Part shown: positions 7,656 to 18,623 of the stretch, in pieces
Position numbering within the stretch: the stretch's first letter is position 1
Layout: each line of letters starts with the position of its first letter
From: Halocatena halophila
GTDB lineage: Archaea > Halobacteriota > Halobacteria > Halobacteriales > Haloarculaceae
Length of the DNA stretch: 64,000 nucleotides
Reading direction: 5' to 3'
Assembly: GCA_027563145.1 (NCBI GenBank)
Contig: CP071306.1
Coordinates: forward strand, 1,178,001 to 1,242,000
Program-made: the position numbers and the translations under genes
The notes under the pieces: generated by a model
The model's database searches: none
What the model was told of the DNA's origin: nothing
What the model saw: the letters and a program-made list of their open reading frames with translations, nothing else

Positions 7656-8336
7656 ATGGATGAGCGATCGTCGGAGTCCGCTCAAGCGCGCGACACTCAT
7701 GCAGACGAGAACGACGCCATTGCAGAGACAGACAGCCACCAGTTGAACGACGACGCGGCCCTCGAGATCGCAACACAGGAAGCCAACGATACGTTTCAAT
7801 CGATTTCCAATCTCGACAGCATCTGTGACACCTCGATCGTCGGGATTACGTTCTTGTTGACCGCGATCGTTGGCTGGGCTGGGTTTGCGCTCCCTCGGCT
7901 CCCCGATCGATCGCCCGCCTGGCTGGGTGTTGCCGGGACGGTTGTCTTAGGAGCGGTCGCAATTTTCATCAGCAGTTTTTACATCGTGAAATCCCTGATT
8001 CCGCGGGCGTTCTACACTGACAGCGTCGGTGAGGTGCTTATCGATCAGCCGTTGGTTCCCGGATCCACGGACCCAACGACGGCAATTGAGGCGACAGAGC
8101 AGGCAACCGGCGAAAGCTCATCGAAAGCGGCATTCGATCACTGGCTCAACCAATATGGCAACGACGAGCGGATCACCAGTGCGGCGGCGTTTCAGTACGC
8201 CAGGCTGTTCCACTATAAAACCGTTGCACAGATGAAAGCGACAGCGACGACACACGCGATCGTCTGGTTCAGGGTTGCGGTGGGCTGTGTTGTCGTCTCA
8301 ATTCTTGTTGGAACGGTTGGGCTAATTCTTGCTTGA
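7656..8336 (+). CDS. Three-TM membrane protein with Pycsar-effector-like (PycTM) topology
   Basis: A 226-residue protein: a long acidic N-terminal tail (1-60), TM1 about 61-80, TM2 about 89-112 ending with a charged boundary (VKSLIPRAF), a cytosolic helical part about 113-200, and TM3 about 203-225. In the PycTM effector family two N-terminal membrane helices with a Pro-Arg exit are followed by a soluble helical part and one C-terminal helix; the segment YARLFHYKTVAQMKATATT before TM3 resembles the Lys/Arg-rich pre-TM3 helix there. It faces a class III nucleotide cyclase gene tail to tail across 34 bases. The PycTM assignment rests on topology and weak motif resemblance only; otherwise it is a hypothetical membrane protein. 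Confidence 0.6.
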   Translation: MDERSSESAQARDTHADENDAIAETDSHQLNDDAALEIATQEANDTFQSISNLDSICDTSIVGITFLLTAIVGWAGFALPRLPDRSPAWLGVAGTVVLGAVAIFISSFYIVKSLIPRAFYTDSVGEVLIDQPLVPGSTDPTTAIEATEQATGESSSKAAFDHWLNQYGNDERITSAAAFQYARLFHYKTVAQMKATATTHAIVWFRVAVGCVVVSILVGTVGLILA

Positions 8337-8370
8337 CCATGTCACAAATCGCATATGATCTAATATTATC

Positions 8371-9909
8371 TCACTCAGCCGCTTCCGTAGTGGCTACGAA
8401 GTACAACCGATCTGTATTGATATGTGTGATGTCGTTCGCGATGCGTTTGAACGTCCGTGTGAATTTCGCACGTTCCATATCGTTGTCCAATTGCTTTTTG
8501 TACGGCAGGAGTCCAGCTTGTGCGAAGTCGTCAACCAGCGTGTCGGTATAGCCAGACTCCGTTTTCATGATTTCAATCGGCTCAAAGCCTGTGGCGTGCA
8601 ACAATTCGGTGATGGATTGTTTGGTGTGGTAATTTAGCGGATACGAGAAGCTACTGAATTTGTGTGAGATGCCCATCTCCCGAATGGCGGCCTCAGCAGC
8701 TTCACGGAGCTCTTTGTAGCAATTTTCGTATCCCTGATGGACAGCGAGTAACCCCTCATCATCAATTAACCGTCGAATATTCCAGTATGCTTTCTCCTGG
8801 TTTTGAATCCAGTGCATCACAGAATTAGAATAAATAATATCGAACGTGTGATCGGATTCGTACAGTTCGATGTCGGCACGTTCGAAGGAAACGTTTGAGA
8901 TATCACCACGATTTTCCCTGGCCGAATTTACCTGTGCTGAAGACGAATCGATTCCGACGATATCAGCAGTAGAAAATTCCTCCGCAATCTCTGCCGTCAA
9001 CACTCCGGTTCCACACCCGACATCGAGCACTTTGTCTGCATCGACATTGCGTCGACTCGAGTATTTTTGCATCAAGAAAACAAGGAAATCAGATTGCTTT
9101 TTCTGAATATTCGAGTGTTGCTCATACATATTCGGATTGTTGAACATCTCACCTCGTTCACTCAGTCGTTCGAAGCATTCCTTTGCAAAATAATATAAAA
9201 GTGGACGGTCAGATTGATACTGTGGGTTAGAATATGCGTCTATAAAGAATGTTAGTGCGGCCGCATAGTTTCCGCGCTTGTACTCCTGGGCCGCCGTATT
9301 GAACTGATACAGATACTGCTGATCAGTTCCCTCAACTGCGTACAGTTCGTAAATGTCCATCTGTTCGTAGATGCCATCGATCCACTGGTTTGGAATGAGC
9401 CGAAATCCAAACGACTCAGTTTCTGCACCGATGGCCTCGCGTGTCGGCAAATCAGCTAGCACATTAACTTGAAACTGTTTGCACAAACTCTGCAATCGAG
9501 AGGCGATATTGACACTCCGACCTACGACCGTGTTGTCAAGTCCCGCAATATCAACAGACTGTACTTTGCCAGTTGCAATACCAACTCCAACACTGATCTC
9601 GAGATCGTGATTCGCATTGAACCCATCGACATTCTGTTGAATTGAATGCGCACAACTTACCGCATCTGTCTCCGCAATTGAAGATTCACTATCAGAAAAT
9701 ACAGCCATCAGTTCATCACCAATTATCTTATCGACGGTTCCTTCATACAACTCTACAGACGATTTGACATCTCTGAAAAAGTCATTGAGTGTGGATTCGA
9801 TCGTTGTCGGTCCAAAGTTCTCGAGAATATTTGTGGAATTTCGTATATCAACGAATAAAACACTCCGCTTGGCACGGTCCACACCGTCTGAATCGCTCTG
9901 ACCATCCAT
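8371..9909 (-). CDS. Class III nucleotidyl cyclase / TPR-like / SAM methyltransferase fusion
   Basis: A 512-residue fusion. The cyclase domain (about 12-190) has both metal aspartates (D21 in LFVDIRNST, D65 in KIIGDELMAVF), the substrate lysine K61, and the transition-state pair N134/R138 in GRSVNIASRL. The position usually Asp in adenylyl cyclases is Thr127, as in class IIIb enzymes, so ATP is the likely substrate. A short helical TPR-like part (about 200-265) follows. A class I methyltransferase domain (about 290-460) has motif I VLDVGCGTG and an acidic VGIDSSS, resembling BioC/trans-aconitate methyltransferases. The gene is visibly AT-richer than its neighbours, with non-haloarchaeal Lys/Asn/Ile usage, suggesting transfer. 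ATG at 9909 is preferred to a GTG at 9918. Confidence 0.88.
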   Translation of the reverse strand: MDGQSDSDGVDRAKRSVLFVDIRNSTNILENFGPTTIESTLNDFFRDVKSSVELYEGTVDKIIGDELMAVFSDSESSIAETDAVSCAHSIQQNVDGFNANHDLEISVGVGIATGKVQSVDIAGLDNTVVGRSVNIASRLQSLCKQFQVNVLADLPTREAIGAETESFGFRLIPNQWIDGIYEQMDIYELYAVEGTDQQYLYQFNTAAQEYKRGNYAAALTFFIDAYSNPQYQSDRPLLYYFAKECFERLSERGEMFNNPNMYEQHSNIQKKQSDFLVFLMQKYSSRRNVDADKVLDVGCGTGVLTAEIAEEFSTADIVGIDSSSAQVNSARENRGDISNVSFERADIELYESDHTFDIIYSNSVMHWIQNQEKAYWNIRRLIDDEGLLAVHQGYENCYKELREAAEAAIREMGISHKFSSFSYPLNYHTKQSITELLHATGFEPIEIMKTESGYTDTLVDDFAQAGLLPYKKQLDNDMERAKFTRTFKRIANDITHINTDRLYFVATTEAAE

Positions 9910-10051
9910 TAGTATCACGTGCTAATAGTTCTAAATTTGCGACGATATTTGTATATTAGGGTTACATAAACGAATAAAACGGTATCGTCCCGAGCCAAAC
10001 AGCAACTACTTCCGGGAAATACTCGGGGATGGAATGGATCCAAGCTCTGAT

Positions 10052-10615
10052 CTATCCGTCGCCTTCTTCATCCACAATGACGACTTCTCCGTCCTGCACG
10101 TCGACATTGATGAGCGTCTTGACATCGTGGGTTTCCATCTTGTTTTCGCCACCGACCTTTTTGATGACGGCAACCACGTCGGAAACGTCAGCACCGATCT
10201 CCTCGAGCGCGGAGGTGATCGAATGAAGCGTGCCGCCCGTCGAGAGCACATCGTCAAGCAAGAGCACGCGATCGTCCGGCTCAACGTCGTTGAGATACAT
10301 CTCGTTCTCGGAGTAGCCCGTCACCTGCGCGAGTGACACTTCGCCGTCGAGTCCGTACTGGCGCTTGCGAATGACAACGAGCGGTATGTCCGTCATCAAC
10401 GAGACGGCCGTCGAAATGTGAATCCCCATTGCAGCCGGCGTCACAATCTTATCGACGCCATCGAGCTCTGCCTTTCTGATGATGCCGATCACGATCTCAC
10501 GAAGCAGTTCCGGTTCTAACATCGGAACGCCATCGCTGATCGGATGGACAAAATATTCGTAATCCCCCTTCTGAATTATCGGCGCGTCTCGAAGCGACTG
10601 AGAGAGCCGTTCCAT
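10052..10615 (-). CDS. hpt: Hypoxanthine/guanine (or adenine) phosphoribosyltransferase-like protein
   Basis: A 187-residue purine salvage enzyme of the archaeal HGPRTase/APRT-like family, joining a purine base to PRPP. The PRPP-binding loop is [17 protein letters not shown], with upstream [17 protein letters not shown] and the flexible loop [16 protein letters not shown]. The start [12 protein letters not shown] at 10615 has a TATA-like element about 26 bases upstream and matches family length, so the frame upstream of it is not used. Substrate (hypoxanthine, guanine or adenine) cannot be decided. Followed by the cyclase promoter region. Confidence 0.88.
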   Translation of the reverse strand: MERLSQSLRDAPIIQKGDYEYFVHPISDGVPMLEPELLREIVIGIIRKAELDGVDKIVTPAAMGIHISTAVSLMTDIPLVVIRKRQYGLDGEVSLAQVTGYSENEMYLNDVEPDDRVLLLDDVLSTGGTLHSITSALEEIGADVSDVVAVIKKVGGENKMETHDVKTLINVDVQDGEVVIVDEEGDG

Positions 10616-10636
10616 GTTGCGCGTACTCAGCGGAGA

Positions 10637-10645
10637 CGTAAAAGC
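10637..10645 (-). promoter_or_regulatory. TATA-like box for the phosphoribosyltransferase gene
   Basis: On the minus strand the sequence reads GCTTTTACG, centred about 26 bases before the ATG at 10615. Confidence 0.45.
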
Positions 10646-10764
10646 ACGGCTGTGTGTGCCGTCTTCGGCAGATATTATCATACAGCCAACAACATGTGCC
10701 GTGATCGACGTGTCTCGAAAGGTTTAGCAGGGCGTCCGCCGCAGGGGTTGTGTACAGGAGCAGT

Positions 10765-11607
10765 ATGAGAACCACAAATCCACTCGACAGGCCACGTACG
10801 AGGCGCAGCGTTCTCGGTACGACGGGAGTTGCTATTGCGAGTTCGATCGCAGGATGCACCAACATCGTCGGCTCCGATTCAAGCGACAACGAGGCGGGTG
10901 GCGACAGTACAGGATCATCGTCGGACACTACGCCTGAAGGCGTTACCCCCTCGGGCGAACTGCCGTTCATGCACACGGCAACCGGGACGACCGAGTACGG
11001 TGTGCCACTCGATGGATCACCGGTGATGGGTGCCGACGACGCGCCTGTCGACATCTACTACTGGAGTGATTATCTTTGCACCTACTGTTCTTCGTTCGCG
11101 TTGCAGGTTCACTCCCAAATCCTCGAAGAGGACGTTCGGGCCGGTACCGTCCGATTTGTCTTCCTTGAGCTGCCGTTCAAAGGCGATAACTCCGTCCCGG
11201 CTGCTGTGCTCGCAAAATGTGTCTGGGAACAGCTCTCAGAGGACGATCCAAACGCGTACTGGGAATGGCACCAGGCGCTCTACCAAAACCAGGGCGAAGT
11301 CGATAGCGGCTGGGCCGATCGCGAGAAACTGCTCGCGATCACCAGCGATCTCGGCATCGACACGGGACCGATACAAGACTGTATCAAAAGCTCCGAATCC
11401 GAGAAACGAGAGGAGATTCAAACTGAAATCGATCTCGCAGATCGCGCCGCACTCAAAGGAACGCCGGCGTTCGTTCTCGTCAACAAAGAAGCGTACGACG
11501 GATCGGACACGGTCGGTGATGACGGAAACGTGGTGAAGAAAATCGAAGGGTCACATCCGTACGAGCTGTTTTCGAAAGAGATTCAGACGGTTCTGAACGC
11601 AGGATGA
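10765..11607 (+). CDS. DsbA-family thioredoxin-fold lipoprotein
   Basis: A 280-residue exported thiol protein. The N terminus has twin arginines (RTRRSVLGTTG), a hydrophobic stretch and a lipobox-like SIAGCT, so Tat export and lipid anchoring at the cell surface are likely. A Ser/Thr/Asp/Gly-rich linker (about 38-65) leads to a DsbA-type domain with the CxxC pair in YLCTYCSSFALQV and the cis-proline strand KGTPAFVLV. It probably handles disulfides of surface proteins; partner unknown. ATG at 10765 follows a GGAG ribosome binding site at 10757-10760. Confidence 0.87.
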   Translation: MRTTNPLDRPRTRRSVLGTTGVAIASSIAGCTNIVGSDSSDNEAGGDSTGSSSDTTPEGVTPSGELPFMHTATGTTEYGVPLDGSPVMGADDAPVDIYYWSDYLCTYCSSFALQVHSQILEEDVRAGTVRFVFLELPFKGDNSVPAAVLAKCVWEQLSEDDPNAYWEWHQALYQNQGEVDSGWADREKLLAITSDLGIDTGPIQDCIKSSESEKREEIQTEIDLADRAALKGTPAFVLVNKEAYDGSDTVGDDGNVVKKIEGSHPYELFSKEIQTVLNAG

Positions 11608-11638
11608 TTTGTATAAGAAACGGTGAATACCGCCGTGC

Positions 11639-12070
11639 TCACTGAAGTGCAGTCTGTGTGAGCGTCACCGACTGACCGGTCGTCTGTGAGACCCAGATGA
11701 CAGAAACGGTCTTTGCATTCGACGCACTGCCTTCGTAGATCTGTTCGCCGGCCGTGTATCGATCATCATCACCAGCTGCCGAAAGCGCGCTTGAATCGAC
11801 GGCAGTGCCATCGATAACGACCTGGACGCTTTTTGCAGACAGCGAATCCCCGCTGTCGTGAGCGATCAGCAGAGTCTCACCGGACACGTCAACGTCAATC
11901 CGTGTCGACGGTGGGGGATCGTGATGAGCACCCATCGTAAAGACAAACGATCCAATCACGGCGGCGAGAATAACGGTTATTGCCACCATCAAAATTACAC
12001 CAATGACGGGCGAAACCCCGCGCTCGTCGGAAAGAACGCGACCGACGGGAGCGTCACACACGTCGCTCAC
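11639..12070 (-). CDS. Type IV pilin-like protein (class III signal peptide)
   Basis: A haloarchaeal pilin of about 143 residues. The class III signal and hydrophobic assembly helix are VLSDERGVSPVIGVILM followed by VAITVILAAVIGSFVF; PibD would cut after DERG. The rest (about 100 residues) is an acidic beta-rich head with many Ser/Thr. There is no ATG near the signal; GTG codons at 12070 and 12061 both give a suitable leader, so the start is uncertain. No pilus assembly genes (pilB/pilC) are nearby. It is divergent from the Mnh operon. Confidence 0.82.
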   Translation of the reverse strand: MSDVCDAPVGRVLSDERGVSPVIGVILMVAITVILAAVIGSFVFTMGAHHDPPPSTRIDVDVSGETLLIAHDSGDSLSAKSVQVVIDGTAVDSSALSAAGDDDRYTAGEQIYEGSASNAKTVSVIWVSQTTGQSVTLTQTALQ

Positions 12071-12474
12071 CTCGTCGATCGCAGTGGGGAAACCTGAGCG
12101 TGTGACACGAGCGATGGCGAACGAACTGGGTATCTGACACGCCGTGAGGCTGGAACGACCGTCGTCCAGCACAATGCCTCTGTACCCTGCAGATGACCGC
12201 ACATGCGACCCCACAGTGTCGCTCTCGACACGGCGTGTTTGCGTCGGCCGGGACCGCAAGGCGGAGCTGGCGACACCGACGCGACCGCCAGGGGTGGCGC
12301 TCAACATCGCTATCACCGGATTGATACCCAGTGACACCGTCGGGGACAGGACGATACCTGTGCATGTGCACGCTCAGGTGGTCCCATCATCTGTTATAAC
12401 TGTTTGCTTTGATCCTCACGTTTTTTCATGTCTCAATCGCTACTAGACTTCAATACTGTTAAGGCTGGACTGTC
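12071..12474. other. 404-base divergent intergenic region, no gene supported
   Basis: This space separates the pilin start from the mnhA start. Open frames on both strands have haloarchaea-unlike composition (many Arg, His, Cys) and no recognisable domain. A TATA-like TTATAACT lies near 12393 on the plus strand, about 80 bases before mnhA, so mnhA may carry a leader; the pilin would read from the other side. Confidence 0.5.
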
Positions 12475-14921
<2,447 letters not shown>

Positions 14922-14925
<4 letters not shown>

Positions 14926-15434
14926 GTTCGAACAATCAGACGACGGTGATCGTCCGCACGGTCGTTCGGTCGGTCGTTCCGATCATCGTGCTGGTCGCCA
15001 TTGGACTCCTCTTGCAGGGACACAACTTCCCTGGCGGCGGGTTCATCGGTGGCGTCCTCACAGTCACGGCGTTTGCGCTGGTGTATATCACCTACGGCGC
15101 AGAGTATCTCTCGCAGAACTTGCTCGGGATCTCCGATGGCAGTGTGGCTCGCCGCGAGACACAGGACGTACTCGATCCAGACGAAGCGTTCTTTTCGGGG
15201 ACCGTTGGTCGATACTCCGCGGTGTTTGGGCTCGGACTGGCGCTTGCAGCCGGTGGTGGACTCGGTGCCATCGCGTTTGGCGAGCCGTTTCTGTCACAGG
15301 CCGTCCTCTATTTCGATCACATTCCGGTGTTCGGCGTCATCGAACTGGCAAGTGCACTGATCTTCGATCTCGGCGTCTACTTCGTTGTCGTCGGATCGCT
15401 GCTGACAATTCTCGCGGTGGTGGGTAACGAATGA
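14922..15434 (+). CDS. mnhB: Mrp/Mnh antiporter subunit B
   Basis: A 170-residue membrane subunit with the typical MnhB segment GHNFPGGGFIGGVLTVTAFA and four predicted helices. The GTG start overlaps the end of mnhA by four bases, and its own end overlaps mnhC by four, so translation is coupled. It is a fixed structural component of the hetero-oligomeric Mrp complex in the cytoplasmic membrane. Confidence 0.93.
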
Positions 15435-15781
15435 CTGAAGTCGTTCTCGCCATCGTGCTCGGTGCGTTGTACGCCCTTGGGACGTTTCTCGTCCTCAGAC
15501 GCGATGTCGTTCGTGTCGTCTGGGGGGTGACGATCATCAGTCAGGCAACGAACGTCTATCTGGTGACGATGGGTGGCATCCACGGGTCGATCCCGATCGT
15601 GAGTCATGGCGGCGGTGGCCACCACGCGGTGACCGACCCACTGGTGCAGGCACTCGTCCTCACCGCGATCGTGATCGGCTTTGGTACCACCGCGCTCGCG
15701 CTGGTGTTAACGTATCGACTGTATCAGGAACACGGCACTCTGGATCTCCAGGAACTTGCCACCACGGAGGAATCACAATGA
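15431..15781 (+). CDS. mnhC: Mrp/Mnh antiporter subunit C (NuoK-like)
   Basis: A 116-residue NuoK-like subunit with three helices: VLAIVLGALYALGTFLVLRR, the middle VWGVTIISQATNVYLVTMGG, and LTAIVIGFGTTALALVLTYR. The His/Gly-rich loop between helices two and three (SHGGGGHHAVTDPLVQA) fits MnhC. It overlaps both neighbours by four bases. Confidence 0.93.
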   Translation: MTEVVLAIVLGALYALGTFLVLRRDVVRVVWGVTIISQATNVYLVTMGGIHGSIPIVSHGGGGHHAVTDPLVQALVLTAIVIGFGTTALALVLTYRLYQEHGTLDLQELATTEESQ

Positions 15782-17391
15782 GCGCTATTGTTGCTGCACC
15801 GTTGCTCGTGGCGCTCGGTGGGGCCATCGGCTGTTTACTCATGCGCTCTCGGCCGCGGCTGCTTCGTGGCGTAAGTCTTCTCGGCGGCGTCGGCTATCTC
15901 CTTGCGACGGTCGCGCTCGCACGGGCAGTGTTCGCCGACAGTGACGCCATTCTCGTCTACTATCTGTCGGGCTGGCAGGCACCGTATGGAATCACGCTCG
16001 TTGCCGACCGGCTGTCGGTCATCTTCATCGGTTTGACGGCAATCGTTTCGCTGGCTGCCCTCTGGGTGTCTGTCCGGACGATCGACGCCAGCGGACAGCG
16101 CATCTCCTACCACGCACTCTATCAGTTCATGGTCGTCGGCATCACCGGATCGTTCCTCACAGCTGATATCTTCAACCTCTTCGTCTGGTTCGAGGTGATG
16201 TTGATGGCGAGCTACGTGCTGGTCGTCTTCCACAGCGGTCCGGAACAGACGCGTGCAGGAATGCAGTATGTGGTGCTCAACCTGCTCGGAAGCGCCGTGA
16301 TGTTGCTCGCCATCGGTGGCCTGTACGCCACGACGGGAACGCTCAACATGGCGGATCTCGCTCGACGGCTCGCAGAGCCAGCCGCCTACGGGATTGCACC
16401 GGGGCCGGTCCTTGGACTCACCGGGCTGTTGCTCTGTGTGTTCGCGCTGAAAGCTGGACTGGTTCCGTTCCAGTTCTGGGTACCCGGAGCATATCAGGCT
16501 GCGCCCCCACCAGTGACAGCGATGCTCGCCGGTGTCGTCAAGAAAGTCGGCGTTTACGCGATCATTCGGCTGTACTTTTCGGTTTTTGCAGTTGCAACGA
16601 TTCCCGACTCCGGCGGGCTTTCTGTCGTCGCCGGAGAGCCGTTTCTGGTCGTGTTCGGCGGCGTCATTCTCGTGATGGCGCTGTTGTCCATTCTGTTGGG
16701 TGGAATCGGCGCTACTGGCCGGAACAATCTCGACGAGCTGTTGGCCTACTCCTCGATCAGCCAGGTTGGATTCATCGTGTTGCCACTCGCCGTGGCCGCG
16801 ACGACACTGCCGGGCGATTCATTGTTCCGCGCGGGTGTGCTCGCCACGATCGTCTACGCAATCATCCACGGATTTGCGAAAGGCGTGCTCTTTCTCGTCA
16901 GCGGCGCGATCGAAGATCACGTTGGTACACTCGAGTTTTCCCAGCTCGGGGGGATTTCCGAGCAGGCACCGGTGCTCTCGGGAGCCTTCTTTGTTGGCGG
17001 GCTCACGCTGATCGGCATCCCACCGCTGTTTGGCTTCTTCGGAAAGCTGCTCGTCTTCAAGGTGGGAGTAGAGGCACAGAACACGATCGGCTGGATTGCG
17101 GTTGGCGCAACGCTCATTGGTGCAATCCTGACGATAACGTACGTAACGCGCGCCTGGGAGCGAGCGTTCTGGGGGCCCCCGAACGAGTTCGTCGAGGAAC
17201 TCACTGTCAGTCCATCCGTAGTGGCAGTGATCGCCGGGTTGGCCATCATCATCATCGCGCTCGGCATTGGCTTCCAGCCGGTGTATGAGCTGGCCAACGG
17301 CGCAACGTCTGCAGTAATCGACACTGACGCGTACGTTCGGGCCGTTCTTGGTCCAGAAAGCGCACACGCCATCGGGGGTGGACTTCGATGA
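15778..17391 (+). CDS. mnhD: Mrp/Mnh antiporter subunit D
   Basis: A 537-residue NuoN/NuoL-like subunit with about 14 helices. The conserved membrane glutamate lies in FNLFVWFEVMLMASYVLVV and the proton-path lysines in ALKAGLVPFQFWVPGAY and VVKKVGVYAIIRLYF, with a further histidine region VYAIIHGFAKGVLFL. Together with MnhA it would carry the ion-translocating channels. It overlaps mnhC and mnhE by four bases each. Confidence 0.94.
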   Translation: MSAIVAAPLLVALGGAIGCLLMRSRPRLLRGVSLLGGVGYLLATVALARAVFADSDAILVYYLSGWQAPYGITLVADRLSVIFIGLTAIVSLAALWVSVRTIDASGQRISYHALYQFMVVGITGSFLTADIFNLFVWFEVMLMASYVLVVFHSGPEQTRAGMQYVVLNLLGSAVMLLAIGGLYATTGTLNMADLARRLAEPAAYGIAPGPVLGLTGLLLCVFALKAGLVPFQFWVPGAYQAAPPPVTAMLAGVVKKVGVYAIIRLYFSVFAVATIPDSGGLSVVAGEPFLVVFGGVILVMALLSILLGGIGATGRNNLDELLAYSSISQVGFIVLPLAVAATTLPGDSLFRAGVLATIVYAIIHGFAKGVLFLVSGAIEDHVGTLEFSQLGGISEQAPVLSGAFFVGGLTLIGIPPLFGFFGKLLVFKVGVEAQNTIGWIAVGATLIGAILTITYVTRAWERAFWGPPNEFVEELTVSPSVVAVIAGLAIIIIALGIGFQPVYELANGATSAVIDTDAYVRAVLGPESAHAIGGGLR

Positions 17392-17966
17392 CGACCGTCC
17401 GAAAGTGGCCGGTGATCGGCTTCGTGCTCGCGATCATCTGGCTGTTTGTCAGGGGGATCACCTACGAGCCGATGCGGTTTGTCGCAACCATGCTGGTTGG
17501 GCTTCCCGTAGGACTCGCGATTGCGTATCTCACACGCGATCTCTACGGGGAGTCGATCGATCTCTGGGCGACACTTTCTGGCACGCCAGCGGCCATTCGC
17601 TATCTGGGCAGATTCCTCTGGGAGCTGCTCACGGCGAATCTTGACGTGGCCTATCGCGTGCTTGCACCCTCGTTGCCGATCGATCCTGATGTCGTCGCTG
17701 TGCCGTTGCGCGTCGAATCCGACGGGGCTATCACGACGATTGCAAACAGCATCACACTCACACCGGGGACACTAACCATGGAGTACGATGACGCCACAAA
17801 CACGCTGTTCGTCCACGCAATCACCGGAAACAACGATGTGGAGGGCGTGCTCGCGCCGATCCGGGCGTGGGAGGATCTCGCGCTCGTGATCTTCGATGAG
17901 GAGGCCGATCCAGCTGATCCGGCCCCAGAGTGGCCACCCAGTGGAGGTGATGACGGTGGCGAGTGA
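17388..17966 (+). CDS. mnhE: Mrp/Mnh antiporter subunit E
   Basis: A 192-residue subunit with N-terminal helices (WPVIGFVLAIIWLFVRG) and a cytoplasmic MnhE domain including VPLRVESDGAITTIANSI and TLTPGTLTMEYDDATNTLFV, the usual family hallmark. The C-terminal tail is acidic and Pro-rich. It overlaps mnhD by four bases and mnhF by 17. Confidence 0.92.
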   Translation: MTTVRKWPVIGFVLAIIWLFVRGITYEPMRFVATMLVGLPVGLAIAYLTRDLYGESIDLWATLSGTPAAIRYLGRFLWELLTANLDVAYRVLAPSLPIDPDVVAVPLRVESDGAITTIANSITLTPGTLTMEYDDATNTLFVHAITGNNDVEGVLAPIRAWEDLALVIFDEEADPADPAPEWPPSGGDDGGE

Positions 17967-18246
17967 AACGTCGGTCCTTTTCGACTGGATCGTTACGGGC
18001 GGGTTGCTCGTCTCGGCGTTCGTCACACTGCTTTCGGCCTATCGCGTCATCAGAGGCCCGACAGTTCCCGATCGAGTTGTTGCCCTCGATGTGATCTCGA
18101 CGAACGTCGTCGCAATAGCCGTGTTGTTTGCCATCCAGTCGGATAAGGGCGCGTTGGTCGAGGTCGGACTAGTGCTCGCCATCATTGGCTTTATCAGTAC
18201 GGTCGCGGTCGCACGCTACGTGATTGAAGGAGACATCATCGAGTGA
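17950..18246 (+). CDS. mnhF: Mrp/Mnh antiporter subunit F
   Basis: A 98-residue subunit with three helices and the typical RVIRGPTVPDRVVALDVIST loop after helix one, ending VAVARYVIEGDIIE. ATG at 17950, inside the mnhE end, is preferred; a GTG six bases later is an alternative. Its stop overlaps the mnhG start (GTGA). Confidence 0.92.
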   Translation: MTVASETSVLFDWIVTGGLLVSAFVTLLSAYRVIRGPTVPDRVVALDVISTNVVAIAVLFAIQSDKGALVEVGLVLAIIGFISTVAVARYVIEGDIIE

Positions 18247-18617
18247 TATCCATGGAGCTACACACCATTCAAACAGCGATTGTCGCCGCGTTGATCGTCG
18301 TGGGCAGTGCCTTTCTGCTCGTCGGGACGATCGGACTGCTTCGGCTGCCCGACGTGTACAACCGAATGCACGCAACGTCGAAGGCCACCACACTGGGGGC
18401 AGCCTCGATCTTTCTGGCTGGCTTCGTGCATTTCGACGCACAGGCGGAGGGACTCAGCTCGCTCGTGGGGATCGTGTTTCTCTTCGTGACCGCACCGACC
18501 GGTGCGCATATGATCTCAAGGTCGGCACGAAAGATGGGCGTTGAGTTCGGCCTCGGAGAGCAGTGGCCATCTCGGTCGGCCGACGATGGCACGTCTGAGG
18601 ACGCCGACACAGAGTGA
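18243..18617 (+). CDS. mnhG: Mrp/Mnh antiporter subunit G
   Basis: A 124-residue subunit with the strongly conserved GTIGLLRLPDVYNRMHATSK and three helices, then a charged acidic tail. The GTG at 18243 overlaps the mnhF stop; an ATG nine bases later is equally possible. It closes the A-G set, so the operon is complete and should encode a working antiporter for pH and sodium balance. Confidence 0.92.
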   Translation: MISMELHTIQTAIVAALIVVGSAFLLVGTIGLLRLPDVYNRMHATSKATTLGAASIFLAGFVHFDAQAEGLSSLVGIVFLFVTAPTGAHMISRSARKMGVEFGLGEQWPSRSADDGTSEDADTE

Positions 18618-18623
18618 GACGGC

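Noticed and set aside
12144-12446. A 100-codon plus-strand frame and an overlapping minus-strand frame between the pilin and mnhA
   Set aside because: Neither has acidic haloarchaeal composition, a ribosome binding site or recognisable motifs.
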